A stretch of DNA of 40,533 nucleotides from Legionella steigerwaltii. Its GTDB lineage: Bacteria > Pseudomonadota > Gammaproteobacteria > Legionellales > Legionellaceae. The stretch covers positions 1-40,533 of the forward strand of contig NZ_LNYZ01000042.1 in NCBI RefSeq assembly GCF_001468065.1, written 5' to 3'. The notes under the pieces were generated by a model. The model did not search any database and was not told the DNA's origin. It was given only the letters and a program-made list of their open reading frames with translations. Below, piece by piece: positions 18,199-28,757 of the stretch. Positions within the stretch are counted from its first letter, which is position 1, and each line of letters starts with the position of its first letter. Both the position numbers and the translations under genes were made by a program.

Positions 18199-18357
18199 AA
18201 CCGTTCAGGGGGCATTCTTGAATCTTGGAAAACGGTTGGATTTGAACGCAGGTTGCCCGAAAATGATGCTGAGGAAACGCAGCATACATCAGTATGTGAG
18301 GCTTCCGAAGTATTGTTTTCGAGCAAGATGCGCCAAATACGGCCGTTCCTTAATACA
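18199..18357. repeat. Family D repeat, long form with inserted hairpin module
   Basis: The two ends match the short copy at 15798-15880. About 75 extra bases in the middle run from CCGAAAATGATGCTGAGG to TTGTTTTCGAG and hold the module GCAGCATACATCAGTATGTG (18279 on), which is also in family C. It fills most of the 231-bp gap between djlA and the next gene; no gene is seen there. Confidence 0.8.
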
Positions 18358-18373
18358 GGGTGAGCATTTACTT

Positions 18374-19162
18374 TCAATCAAGTTCAGGAGGATGCTCAAG
18401 GTATCCGCTCCAATCCGATTCCTTATTTTTTGCCACTTGTTCCTTAAAAAAAGGGGTAATTGGAGACAAATAAGAGTACATAACTGGAGGCGATTTCCCT
18501 TGAAACTCAGGAAGCTTTACCATCCAACCATGGATAAATGAAAACAGCAGTTGTCTCGAGTATTCATAATCATGGTGAGCCCCAGGAATCTCTATAGCCA
18601 GATAATTATCTTTATTCGATCCAAATTCCTTTTTTCTGACGGCCATTTCTTGTTTTGTCATATCATAATCAAACTGACCAACGATATCAAAAACAGGCAT
18701 GTTCAATTTTGGTTCCTTATCCCCTGAGGGAGGAACATCGTAAGCAGACAATAAAATCAAGCCTTCAATTTCAGGTATAGGAGGTTTACCTAAGTAATCA
18801 AACGTTTGTTTTAATTGCTCCCCATAATGCAAGAGCACAACACGTATGTTTTTTTGTTTTCGTAACGTAGCAATTACTTCAGGAAATTGTTTGATCCAGG
18901 GCACAGGAATACCGCTGTCATTATTGAGTAAGACAACCTGCCATCCATTTTGGGCCAATTGATTTGCCAAATTATCTAACAATGAAGTAGATTGTGTTTG
19001 CTCACCACCATTCACTAGGAGTACAGCCCCATATTTTTCTTTTTTTGCAGGCCAGTAAGGTAAGTCAATGTTTTTACCATCAACCTTAATTTCTAGTTTG
19101 TCTGCAAAGGCAACTGAAAAGAGGCAGAAACATATCAAAACAATCCTTGTAATGTATTTCAT
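18374..19162 (-). CDS. Exported alpha/beta-hydrolase-like protein (DUF3530-like)
   Basis: A 262-residue protein with a clear signal peptide (MKYITRIVLICFCLFSVAFA). The mature part looks like an alpha/beta-hydrolase fold: GAVLLVNGGEQTQS near 45-58, VVLLHYGEQLKQ, a strand with GLILLSAYD, then PVFDIVGQFDYD and a late His in EIPGAHHDYEYS. The usual GxSxG nucleophile motif is not evident (HYGEQ stands in the place), so it may not be a classical esterase. This resembles the DUF3530 group as I recall it. It lies just downstream of plaA on the same strand across a repeat. Function unknown. Confidence 0.7.
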   Translation of the reverse strand: MKYITRIVLICFCLFSVAFADKLEIKVDGKNIDLPYWPAKKEKYGAVLLVNGGEQTQSTSLLDNLANQLAQNGWQVVLLNNDSGIPVPWIKQFPEVIATLRKQKNIRVVLLHYGEQLKQTFDYLGKPPIPEIEGLILLSAYDVPPSGDKEPKLNMPVFDIVGQFDYDMTKQEMAVRKKEFGSNKDNYLAIEIPGAHHDYEYSRQLLFSFIHGWMVKLPEFQGKSPPVMYSYLSPITPFFKEQVAKNKESDWSGYLEHPPELD

Positions 19163-19205
19163 AGCATCCTAATAAATTAGTCCTAATCGATTAAAAACGA
19201 AATAT

Positions 19206-19284
19206 GTAGCCTGGGTGCAGCGTAGCGAAACCCGGGGTATGGATAGTCAATTTCCCGGGTTTCGCTACGCTGCACCCAGGCTAC
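19206..19284. repeat. Family A palindromic repeat, complete inverted pair
   Basis: GTAGCCTGGGTGCAGCGTAG and an exact inverted partner CTACGCTGCACCCAGGCTAC flank a 16-base AT-rich centre between ACCCGGGG and CCCGGGTT. This is the most perfect palindrome of the family in the window. It separates plaA from the gene downstream. Confidence 0.92.
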
Positions 19285-19305
19285 ATTTGAAAGATCACCC
19301 TTCCT

Positions 19306-20232
19306 CTAATCTGTCAATTCGATACCCGCTTGATCCAACATTTCTCTAGCTCTGTCCCCAAGAATTTTATGTGCTAATGCAGTTGGATGTACTAAATCAA
19401 AAAACAAATAACCTGTACATGCATCCTGTGCTGCTCGAGGTTTGACTGATGCCACCATTTCTAAGACAGATGTTTTGGTAATGTCTTCAACCACTGAATT
19501 AACACAAGTACCCGTTAAATTGGTAAAACCATAATCTTGTGGATGAGACATCACTTCTTCAAAAGCTTGATGCAGATCATAATACAACCACTCTACATCA
19601 GGATGTTCTTGCCTTAATTCATCAATCGACTTATTTATCATGTTATTATGTTCTTTGGCAAAATAGGTCATCGCATCCACCGAGCCAAATTCAATTGCTG
19701 CAGGAGTTCGCCCCAAGTCTGGCAAATTAACCACCAAAATATGCTTAGCACCTTTTTCTACTAAACGCTGTATGCTGTTTATAATTCCTTTATGCACGTC
19801 GTGTAATGTTTGTTCGATCTCTGAAGGAAATGCTAGATAATTGTTTGAGCCTATCCATATGACAAACAGACTGTCTTCACTTGCTTTATCATGATGCTCT
19901 GTTAAATAATTGCTCACTTCCCTTCTTAAAGTAAACAATACATCGTCAGCCCCTTCTTCCTCAGATACTCCAGCACCACCATAAGCATAATCTAATAAAT
20001 GGGCGGCCGGGTCTTTAGGAAAATAAGAAGCGATTACATGTTCTATCCAGACAGGCCCATTGGAGAAACGGCCTTTATAATAAGGAGGGGATGGAGGTAA
20101 TTGATATTTCATAAATTTATATAAATTACCGTTATCAGACAAACTATCTCCAAATACAACTATATTATGAAGAGGTGTAGCCCAAACAATCCCAGAGAAT
20201 AAAAAAGCCCCTATAGTTGCAAACAGTTTCAT
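19306..20232 (-). CDS. plaA: Secreted GDSL lysophospholipase A PlaA
   Basis: A 308-residue GDSL hydrolase with a signal peptide of about 18 residues. Block I is VVFGDSLSDNGN with catalytic Ser at 30; IWIGSNNY carries the oxyanion Asn; the Asp-His pair is in DLVHPTALAH near 279 and 282. Two cysteines (TGTCVNSV and DACTGYL, 20-30 residues apart) near 245-270 define a loop like the disulfide loop cleaved by the zinc protease ProA in L. pneumophila PlaA/PlaC. Family members are exported by the type II secretion system and cleave lysophospholipids at the vacuole membrane. Length and context fit PlaA rather than the longer PlaC. Confidence 0.88.
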   Translation of the reverse strand: MKLFATIGAFLFSGIVWATPLHNIVVFGDSLSDNGNLYKFMKYQLPPSPPYYKGRFSNGPVWIEHVIASYFPKDPAAHLLDYAYGGAGVSEEEGADDVLFTLRREVSNYLTEHHDKASEDSLFVIWIGSNNYLAFPSEIEQTLHDVHKGIINSIQRLVEKGAKHILVVNLPDLGRTPAAIEFGSVDAMTYFAKEHNNMINKSIDELRQEHPDVEWLYYDLHQAFEEVMSHPQDYGFTNLTGTCVNSVVEDITKTSVLEMVASVKPRAAQDACTGYLFFDLVHPTALAHKILGDRAREMLDQAGIELTD

Positions 20233-20532
20233 GTATACCCTTAAGTTCTAATCCCCAAAAAAGCAGTGACATCTTGATTAAGAATGACTACCGCACTGAA
20301 TTTTGAAGAGTTTATCTGGTTATTTTAAAAACAAAAGCCTTCCGCATTATATTATGAAAGATCCTTTATAAGCAATTACGCTTGCTCTCCATATTTTTCA
20401 TTTATTTATCAATAGGTTAAATATAAACAAACTCCCTGGAAACAGAGGTATAAATTAAAGTTATGCTTATTTCGTGGACAAAAAAATGGCTTTGAAGTAT
20501 TTTTCGATTGCGCCTCAAGCAAAAGTTATTTT

Positions 20533-20685
20533 ATATTAGGGCCTGTATACATTTCGCTAGCTTGAGCCAAAATGGCCTGATTTTTCGAGCACCGAAGCGC
20601 AGCATACACAAAGTATGTGAGCATCGGAGCACAGAAAATCAGGACAGTTTGGCCAAGATAGTAGAAATGGAACAGGCCCTAATAT
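20533..20685. mobile_element. MITE-like family C element with 14-bp terminal inverted repeats
   Basis: The gap 20233-20707 (475 bp) has no gene. Its main content is a 153-bp element whose ends are exact inverted repeats, ATATTAGGGCCTGT at the left and ACAGGCCCTAATAT at the right. The two halves are also imperfectly complementary along their length (for example GCCTGATTTTTCGAGCACCGA against CGGAGCACAGAAAATCAGGAC). It encodes nothing and has no transposase, so it would be moved in trans. Related partial copies are at 10158-10240 and 35409-35484. The rest of the gap (20233-20532) is AT-rich with no clear feature. Confidence 0.75.
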
Positions 20686-20707
20686 TTTTGCCACGGAGGC
20701 TCAAACA

Positions 20708-21205
20708 ATGGCTTTTGAACAAAATTTTATCCTCAAGTGTCTAGATTATATAGAGCAAATACTTTCTAATAAGGAAGAATTAAAAGAAGCAATTTGTCAT
20801 TTTACCGAAAATAAAGCTGATATTTCGCGCTATCAACTCAATTCTAAGATTACTGAATCATCACAATGGAGTGAACATGATAAGTTGTGCTTTAACGCCT
20901 CCGTTTTTGAAGCAATTGCCCGCACCTCTTTATCCTTTTACTCAGAGAGCGAGGAACGAGCGCATGAAATAAATGCGGCTAATACAGCGTTTAAGGAGCA
21001 TTATTTACCGATAATGACTGAAAAAACCAATCCTAGTAACCGAATTGATTCAGTAAAAGAAAAGATAGTACAAATGAAAACAGATCTGAAAAATAAAATA
21101 GAACGGTCTGAGAACCCCTACACTTTCTTCACCCCTGTCACCGCAGGTTTAGCTGTGCTGGCTGTCGCAGCTACAACAGCAGCTTTATTAGCTTACAAAG
21201 CATAA
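20708..21205 (+). CDS. Small tail-anchored protein of unknown function (MavE-position candidate)
   Basis: A 165-residue, mainly helical, hydrophilic protein with one hydrophobic segment at the very C-terminus (TPVTAGLAVLAVAATTAALL, about 141-161) followed by AYKA, a tail-anchor layout. There is no signal peptide. GGAGG lies 8 bases before the start, directly after the family C element. In L. pneumophila, as I remember it, the gene beside plaA (lpg2344) encodes the effector MavE, also a small helical protein with a C-terminal membrane segment. Homology was not tested, and the NPxY motif described for MavE is not present here (NPYT occurs instead). Confidence 0.7.
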   Translation: MAFEQNFILKCLDYIEQILSNKEELKEAICHFTENKADISRYQLNSKITESSQWSEHDKLCFNASVFEAIARTSLSFYSESEERAHEINAANTAFKEHYLPIMTEKTNPSNRIDSVKEKIVQMKTDLKNKIERSENPYTFFTPVTAGLAVLAVAATTAALLAYKA

Positions 21206-21220
21206 GTCTGATATCAATAA

Positions 21221-21336
21221 CCCGGGTTCCGCTGCGCTGCACCCAGGCTACGTGATTACGAAAAATTAAATTGACTCATTCAGTGACATCAGAATAATAA
21301 AATTGTAGCCTGGGTGCAGCGCAGCGGAACCCGGGG
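21221..21336. repeat. Two opposed family A arms
   Basis: One arm (21221-21251, CCCGGGTTCCGCTGCGCTGC to GGCTAC) and an inverted arm (21305-21336, GTAGCCTGGGTGCAGCGCAG to CCCGGGG) are separated by 53 bases of AT-rich DNA. The orientation is tail-in, opposite to the usual GTAGCC-outside pairs. It lies between convergent gene ends. Confidence 0.85.
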
Positions 21337-21373
21337 TGTTTTCATATCACAACCCCATCCTTCACCAAGATGG

Positions 21374-23083
21374 TTATTGAGCGCTCCCTATTAAGGTAAT
21401 TTTTAGCTGACGTCCACAGACCCAAGCTTTAGTTAAATCACTCATTACCTCTTTAGGCATGCCTTTGGGCAAGCGTACAGTTGAATGATCTTCATGAATT
21501 TTAAGACCAGTAATATGCTTACTTTGCAAACCAGCTTCATTCGCGATGGCACCAACAATATTACCTGGCTTCACACCATGAATTTTGCCTACATCAATTC
21601 GAAATAAATCCTGTTCTACAGATTCATCACTAAATTTTTTACGTCCGTCGCGGAACCCTTTTTTATCCGCAGCAAAACCTTTTCGCTCATCTGCTCGAGA
21701 GCGTTCGAATTTGCCAACGCGTTCAGTACGCCCCTCTTTAACTGGACGTGGTGATTTAGGTAATGCTTGCTCTTTTTGCCAAGGCAGGTCCTTGTTTAAC
21801 AGCAAAGCAAGTGCTGCAGCAACATCTACTGCAGGCACATCATTTTCTTTAATGTATTCTTCAACGATTCGTTTGTATGAAGGCAAGTTTGCATGCTCTA
21901 AACGTGACGTGATGTTTGCCATAAAACGTTGTTGCCGCACCACTTGAATCATATGGTCATTAGGGACAGTTACTTTGGCAATACGTTGGCGCGTATGTCG
22001 CTCAATACTGCTGATTAAACGTGATTCTTTGGGAGTTACAAATAAAACAGCTACCCCAGAACGCCCTGCTCTACCTGTTCTTCCAATACGATGAACATAA
22101 GTTTCATTATCATGCGGTAAATCATAGTTAATCACATGGGTTACTCGATCCACATCCAGACCTCGTGCTGCCACATCTGTAGCAACTAGGATATCAATAG
22201 CCCCTTGTCTGAATTGCGCAATAATACGCTCACGCAATGCCTGGGTAATATCTCCATGAATGGCCATAGCGCGCAGCCCTTGTTGCTGCAAGACTTCAGC
22301 AACTTCTTCGGTACTGCTTTTAGTACGCACAAATACAATCACACCCTGATACTCTTCTACAGCCAATACACGCAATAATGCATCAGGTTTTTGATGTCCT
22401 GAGGCAAATAAAAAGCGTTGTTCGATACTTTTTACCGTAGCTGTTTCTCCACGTATTTCGATGGATGCAGGATTATGCAAATAAGTATTGGCAATTTGTC
22501 GTATACGATGAGGCATGGTCGCTGAAAACAGACCAATTTGTTTTTTTTCAGGCAATTTTGCCATGATGGTTTCAATGTCTTCAATAAAGCCCATGCGTAA
22601 CATTTCGTCTGCTTCATCAAGAATGAATGTACGCAAATTGTCTAGCTGCAAAGTACGTCTGTCGATATGGTCTAAAATACGGCCGGGAGTTCCTACCACA
22701 ACCTGAGCGCCAGCCTTTAATTGTTTTAATTGACGGCCATAATCTTGTCCGCCACATAAAACAGCTACAGTAGTACCCCGTTGTTTTGCACTTAATAACT
22801 CAAACTGTTCAGCAACCTGAATCGCTAATTCACGGGTAGGAGCCAAAATCAACGCTTGAGTGCCCTGCACATTAGGAGATAAATTTTGCAATATAGGCAA
22901 AGCAAAAGCAGCTGTTTTTCCTGTTCCTGTTTGTGCCAAAGCGATCGCATCACGACCTTCCAACAGTAAAGGAATTGTTTGTGTTTGGATTGGAGAAGGA
23001 GTGGTAAACTTCATATCCTCCAATGCTTTATTTAAAGCATCTGAAAAATTAAAGGATGCGAAGCTTGTTATTTCTTGAGACAT
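21374..23083 (-). CDS. deaD: DEAD-box RNA helicase DeaD/CsdA
   Basis: A 569-residue ATP-dependent RNA helicase for ribosome assembly and mRNA unfolding in the cold. Visible: the Q-motif region (FTTPSPIQTQTIPLLLEGRD), motif I AQTGTGKT near 50-57, DEAD in FILDEADEM, SAT (FSATMP), ARGLDVDRV and HRIGRTGRAGR. The C-terminal extension has a basic Arg/Lys-rich linker and a DbpA-type RNA-binding domain (DLFRIDVGKIHGVKPGNIVG), which marks DeaD/CsdA rather than RhlE. AGGA precedes the start by 5 bases. The 279-bp upstream gap holds a short family B arm and AT-rich DNA that could be a cold-responsive leader. Confidence 0.93.
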   Translation of the reverse strand: MSQEITSFASFNFSDALNKALEDMKFTTPSPIQTQTIPLLLEGRDAIALAQTGTGKTAAFALPILQNLSPNVQGTQALILAPTRELAIQVAEQFELLSAKQRGTTVAVLCGGQDYGRQLKQLKAGAQVVVGTPGRILDHIDRRTLQLDNLRTFILDEADEMLRMGFIEDIETIMAKLPEKKQIGLFSATMPHRIRQIANTYLHNPASIEIRGETATVKSIEQRFLFASGHQKPDALLRVLAVEEYQGVIVFVRTKSSTEEVAEVLQQQGLRAMAIHGDITQALRERIIAQFRQGAIDILVATDVAARGLDVDRVTHVINYDLPHDNETYVHRIGRTGRAGRSGVAVLFVTPKESRLISSIERHTRQRIAKVTVPNDHMIQVVRQQRFMANITSRLEHANLPSYKRIVEEYIKENDVPAVDVAAALALLLNKDLPWQKEQALPKSPRPVKEGRTERVGKFERSRADERKGFAADKKGFRDGRKKFSDESVEQDLFRIDVGKIHGVKPGNIVGAIANEAGLQSKHITGLKIHEDHSTVRLPKGMPKEVMSDLTKAWVCGRQLKITLIGSAQ

Positions 23084-23258
23084 AAAAATCCTGATCGATT
23101 AAAACATAACCTACAAAAGGCTAAGTGATATAAAAATTGGACATTATAATAACAAAATAACCAGAATAATGCACGATATTTATGAAATTATCATAGGACA
23201 TCAACCGTAGTTTAAGTGTTTGGTGACCCGGGATTCTCTCACAGTAAGTTAAGAATTT

Positions 23259-23303
23259 CCCTTCTCCCTTAGGGGAGAAGGTGCCCGTCAGGGCGGATGA
23301 GAT
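23259..23303. repeat. Family B-related hairpin repeat
   Basis: CCCTTCTCCCTTAGGGGAGAAGG forms a hairpin, followed by TGCCCGTCAGGGCGGATGAG. The same string is present in the opposite orientation at 27493-27533. A decayed ACCCGGGA remnant lies nearby at 23226. It sits between fadH and deaD, both leftward. Confidence 0.75.
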
Positions 23304-23362
23304 CATTGATTACAGCTAATAAACGGGGATTCTTAACTCAATGGCAGTAAATGGGATTTTCA

Positions 23363-25408
<2,046 letters not shown>

Positions 25409-25473
25409 TCAAAACGAAAAATAAAAGTATAAACCCTGTTTGCATCTTTTCACAGAGAATAAGCAAGAAACTT

Positions 25474-25531
25474 GTAGCCTGGGTGCAGCGTAGCGAAACC
25501 CGGGTTACGGCTTCGTCTTCACCCAGGCTAC
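25474..25531. repeat. Family A palindromic repeat, inverted pair without spacer
   Basis: GTAGCCTGGGTGCAGCGTAG, the shared centre ACCCGGGT, then TACGGCTTCGTCTTCACCCA and GGCTAC. The two arms differ inside (GCAGCG versus GAAGACG), so they are arms of different subtypes. The right-end CTA is the stop codon of the leftward transporter gene. Confidence 0.9.
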
Positions 25532-26409
25532 CTGGCAAAAGAAGGACGCAACTGAAAATGATTGGCAATAAAAGCACCTAGTAAGGTAATGCTGCATCCA
25601 ATCAAAGAACGAGGAGAAATTTGTTCATCTAACAAAAAAGCGCCCATCAAAGTCGATACGATTGGAAGTGCATAAAGCGTGATGGATGCATTGGAAGCAG
25701 ATAAATATTTCAACACGTAGCCCCATGCTAAGTAAGCAAGCGCGGCTGGAAAAATACCCATATAGATCACCGCTAAGGTAGTTTGAAAATCAGCAATTTG
25801 AATTTGCTGAAGCATGTCAGGCAAAAATATGGCTAACAATAATGTGCCACCCCACATAACCCAGGCAATGATCGCGACAGGATGATAAACACTCACAAAT
25901 TGTTTTTGAATGATGGTTAAGATCGCGCCCATCAATGCAGAAACCAAAATTGTCAGAATTCCTTGTTGCATTCCAGGCTCTGAACTCTCACCAATCGCTA
26001 ATAAAGCCAGGCCTAATATACTGATGAAAATGCCGAACCAAACACCGCGCGTCAGTTTCTCCCGTAAAAAAATCAACGATAAAAGTACGGTCATCACCGG
26101 CATTAAACCCATAACAAAACTGGCTATACCTGCAGAGACGCTTAACTCGCCATAATTCAAACAAATATTATAAATGCCAATACCAGCCATCCCAGCAAGG
26201 AGCAATTGAATGCGATCCTTCCATGCCACTCGTTTTTTAATTCCTAAACTATAGTAGATGACAAACATACACAGTGACGCAACGATAAATCGCAAAAGAG
26301 CAAGCGCTCCTGGGGTGTAGCCGGCTAAACCAATACGTATTCCAACGAATGCTGAAGCCCAAAAAACAATGGCAATAATAATGACACAGCTTACTTTGAA
26401 AGACTGCAT
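25528..26409 (-). CDS. EamA/DMT-family transporter
   Basis: About 293 residues with roughly ten hydrophobic segments arranged as two EamA repeats (for example FWASAFVGIRIGLAGYTPGALALLRF in the first and MGIFPAALAYLAWGYVLKYLSASN in the second). This is an inner-membrane drug/metabolite-type exporter of unknown substrate. I choose the ATG at 26409 because GTAGGTG lies 5-6 bases upstream; a GTG at 26418 would add three residues. Its TAG stop is inside the family A repeat (25528-25530), so the last residues (RPSFAR) immediately precede the repeat; the C-terminus may have been set by the insertion. Confidence 0.87.
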   Translation of the reverse strand: MQSFKVSCVIIIAIVFWASAFVGIRIGLAGYTPGALALLRFIVASLCMFVIYYSLGIKKRVAWKDRIQLLLAGMAGIGIYNICLNYGELSVSAGIASFVMGLMPVMTVLLSLIFLREKLTRGVWFGIFISILGLALLAIGESSEPGMQQGILTILVSALMGAILTIIQKQFVSVYHPVAIIAWVMWGGTLLLAIFLPDMLQQIQIADFQTTLAVIYMGIFPAALAYLAWGYVLKYLSASNASITLYALPIVSTLMGAFLLDEQISPRSLIGCSITLLGAFIANHFQLRPSFAR

Positions 26410-26665
26410 ATTGCACACCTACTTTGTGGAAAAAATAATAGGCTTATTGTACCAGAATTACCCTAGACAATCACATCACATTATATTGAGTCAAAGCCAA
26501 AAAATTTCTGACCTAAAATGCTGCACTGCACCTAAAAAACCCTGATTTTAAGGCCTTTTTTTGTAAATTCCAACTTTATTAACGCCAATATGTAAAAAAG
26601 CTTGGCATTTTCTTTTTTTATAAACTACTTTTAAAGAAGGGCCTTCTCCTATTGAGGATGAATCT

Positions 26666-27469
26666 ATGGGTGACCCTTTTGACCCCTTTTCAGAGCTAAA
26701 AGAAGCTGTTGAACCCGTTTTTCTTCACGTGCAACCAAGAAGCAACGGAAAATATACTTATTCTGAAATCCAAGAGCTTAAGGATGCTATTGAAAATTAT
26801 CAGCCCAATAAAAAAGCTACGTTTATTGAACTAGCAAATAAATTAAGTGCGGCATTACCCCTTTTTGAGGGGTGGCAGATTAATTTTCAGCCGATTAAAA
26901 ATGCAATAGATTCTCTGGCTGCAAAACATCAAATGCCTCCTTTTGACTTTGCTCATCCTAAAGTTTCTCCAAGATTCCAATTTGGCGACTCACAAAAAGA
27001 AATCGAGCTCATCCCCTGGCTTGACACCCTATTAGATAAAACTTTTACTCTGGAAGAACCAAGCTTGCATTCTCAGTTAATTGCGGGTACAAGTGAGTCT
27101 GGATTTACTCAAAAATTAAATTCTCACTTGGATAAAGATCCAGAATTTTTATCGCGCTTGATTATGGAATCCAAGGAACATTTTTTCGACATCGCTGAAT
27201 CGAAGCTTATTTTTCATTTAACTGATGAAGATATAGCCAAAGCCATTATCAAATACTTACCTGTTTTAGCCCAAGAGAATCCCTCGGTTCCGTTAAAACA
27301 ACTCATGGATGGTTTGAATGAAAAATTGTATAGACGTCCTATTCCTATGCTTTTACGTAGTGACAAAGCTAAAGCGATTTTAGAGAGTTCAGAATTGTTT
27401 CAAACATATCAGGAAACTCGCCAAGAACACCCTTCATTTGCAGAAAATGTATCTTCGAAACCACGCTAA
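26666..27469 (+). CDS. Unknown soluble protein, effector candidate (MavF-position)
   Basis: A 267-residue protein without signal peptide or membrane segment, mostly helical, rich in Glu, Lys and Leu. No known domain is recognised. TTGAGGATG precedes the start by about 6 bases. The tail SELFQTYQETRQEHPSFAEN has the Glu-containing C-terminal pattern of many Dot/Icm substrates, weak evidence alone. In L. pneumophila, as I remember it, the gene beside mdh is lpg2351 (effector MavF), so this may be its counterpart; not tested by alignment. It is convergent with mdh. Confidence 0.75.
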   Translation: MGDPFDPFSELKEAVEPVFLHVQPRSNGKYTYSEIQELKDAIENYQPNKKATFIELANKLSAALPLFEGWQINFQPIKNAIDSLAAKHQMPPFDFAHPKVSPRFQFGDSQKEIELIPWLDTLLDKTFTLEEPSLHSQLIAGTSESGFTQKLNSHLDKDPEFLSRLIMESKEHFFDIAESKLIFHLTDEDIAKAIIKYLPVLAQENPSVPLKQLMDGLNEKLYRRPIPMLLRSDKAKAILESSELFQTYQETRQEHPSFAENVSSKPR

Positions 27470-27492
27470 TTTTGCAAGGTGGTGAATTATCA

Positions 27493-27611
27493 AAGCCCTC
27501 ATCCGCCCTACTGGCACCTTCTCCCCAGGGGTAGAAGGGATTCAAGAGCCTCTATCTCTTTTGAAAAAAATCTCCTCTCCCGTCATCGGGAGAGGGGCAG
27601 GGGTGAGGGTT
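27493..27611. repeat. Family B composite repeat between two convergent genes
   Basis: The left part (27493-27533, CCTCATCCGCCCTACTGGCA then CTTCTCCCCAGGGGTAGAAG) is the inverse of 23259-23303. The right part is the CCTCTCCCG-TCAT-CGGGAGAGG hairpin and GCAGGGGTGAGGG, like the right end of the element at 5577-5690. Thus two family B arms flank about 35 AT-rich bases. Confidence 0.8.
27564..27595 (-). terminator. Rho-independent terminator of mdh
   Basis: A 9-pair stem CCTCTCCCG/CGGGAGAGG with a TCAT loop (27574-27595) is followed, on the minus strand, by AGATTTTTTTC. It lies 27 bases past the mdh stop. The stem is part of the family B repeat, so the repeat serves as terminator. Confidence 0.75.
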
Positions 27612-27621
27612 AAACTTACCC

Positions 27622-28611
27622 TTAATCCAACAGACCTAAAGACTTAACCGTATCACGCTCTTGTCTTAGCTCATTCAATGTTTTGTCAAACATATCACGA
27701 CCATAACCATTAAAGGATAACCCTTCAACTACCCTTAACTCTCCATGTTCGCGACGGCAAGGAAATGAGAAGATCAACCCTTCATCCACACCATACTCAC
27801 CTTGAGAGCTACGACACACAGAGAATGACTCACCTACAGGAGTATCATTAACCAAATGATTCACACCTGTGATGACCGCATTAGCAGCAGAAGCGGCTGA
27901 AGAAGAGCCTCGTGCTTTAATTACTGCTGCACCACGCTGTTGTACCGTGGAAACAAAAGTATCTTTCAACCAAGATTCATCAATAACTTGAGCTGCAGAA
28001 ACCCCATTGATTTTCGCATTGTAAAAATCAGGATATTGAGTAGAGGAATGGTTCCCCCAAATGGTCATTTGAGTGACTGCAGTAATATCAACACCTGCTT
28101 TTTTAGCCAACTGGGTGCGAGATCTTAATTCATCTAACGTAGTCATTGCATAAAAGCGATCATTGGGTACATCTTTGGCGTGATGCATTGCGATTAAGCA
28201 GTTTGTATTGCAAGGATTACCCACTACGAAGACGCGCACATCATCACTTGCATGATCATTAATTGCCTGGCCTTGTTTGGTGAATATCCCACCGTTAATT
28301 TGCAATAAATCAGAACGTTCCATGCCTTGTTTACGTGGCACAGAGCCAACCAGTAACGCCCAGTTCACTCCGTCCATTGCCTTATTCATATCTGCAGTAC
28401 AAACAACGCGCTTCAATAAAGGAAAGGCACAATCATCCAGCTCCATAGCAACCCCTTCTAGAGAAGGAAGCGCTGCTTCAAGCTCAAGCAGATTTAATTC
28501 CACTTCAGTGTTTGCACCAAACATTTGTCCAGAAGCAATCCGAAACAATAATGCATAACCAATTTGCCCAGCTGCCCCAGTAACAGCAACTCTAACTCGT
28601 TTATTTGCCAT
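27622..28611 (-). CDS. mdh: Malate dehydrogenase
   Basis: A 329-residue NAD-dependent malate dehydrogenase of the TCA cycle, cytosolic. The N-terminal Rossmann motif is [16 protein letters not shown] (about 8-23). The substrate-binding and active-site region includes [15 protein letters not shown] and the catalytic His in [13 protein letters not shown]. This is the longer type found in Legionella, Mycobacterium and eukaryotic cytosol, not the E. coli type of about 312 residues. Divergent from hemW with 146 bases between starts. Confidence 0.95.
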   Translation of the reverse strand: MANKRVRVAVTGAAGQIGYALLFRIASGQMFGANTEVELNLLELEAALPSLEGVAMELDDCAFPLLKRVVCTADMNKAMDGVNWALLVGSVPRKQGMERSDLLQINGGIFTKQGQAINDHASDDVRVFVVGNPCNTNCLIAMHHAKDVPNDRFYAMTTLDELRSRTQLAKKAGVDITAVTQMTIWGNHSSTQYPDFYNAKINGVSAAQVIDESWLKDTFVSTVQQRGAAVIKARGSSSAASAANAVITGVNHLVNDTPVGESFSVCRSSQGEYGVDEGLIFSFPCRREHGELRVVEGLSFNGYGRDMFDKTLNELRQERDTVKSLGLLD

Positions 28612-28757
28612 GTGATTTCCTCTTATTTTTTAGGTAATTCATGCAAATTCTTTCTTTTGAATTGGAAAGAAAGCAAAACGCATGATTACATTTTTTGTTA
28701 GAAAACTCGCAACATGATACTATTGCATTCCCAAACAAGCCAGTATAAAAAAGAGTA

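Noticed and set aside
18136..18541. ORFs of 74-122 residues on both strands around the long family D repeat
   Set aside because: They translate the repeat and the antisense of the next gene; no ribosome-binding site or family resemblance.
20508..20744. 78-residue rightward ORF before the tail-anchored gene
   Set aside because: Covers the family C element and overlaps the real start; no coding signature.
26560..26624. GTAAA repeats upstream of the unknown gene at 26666 as a CpxR site
   Set aside because: The two GTAAA copies are more than 20 bases apart, whereas CpxR sites have about 5-6 bases between them.
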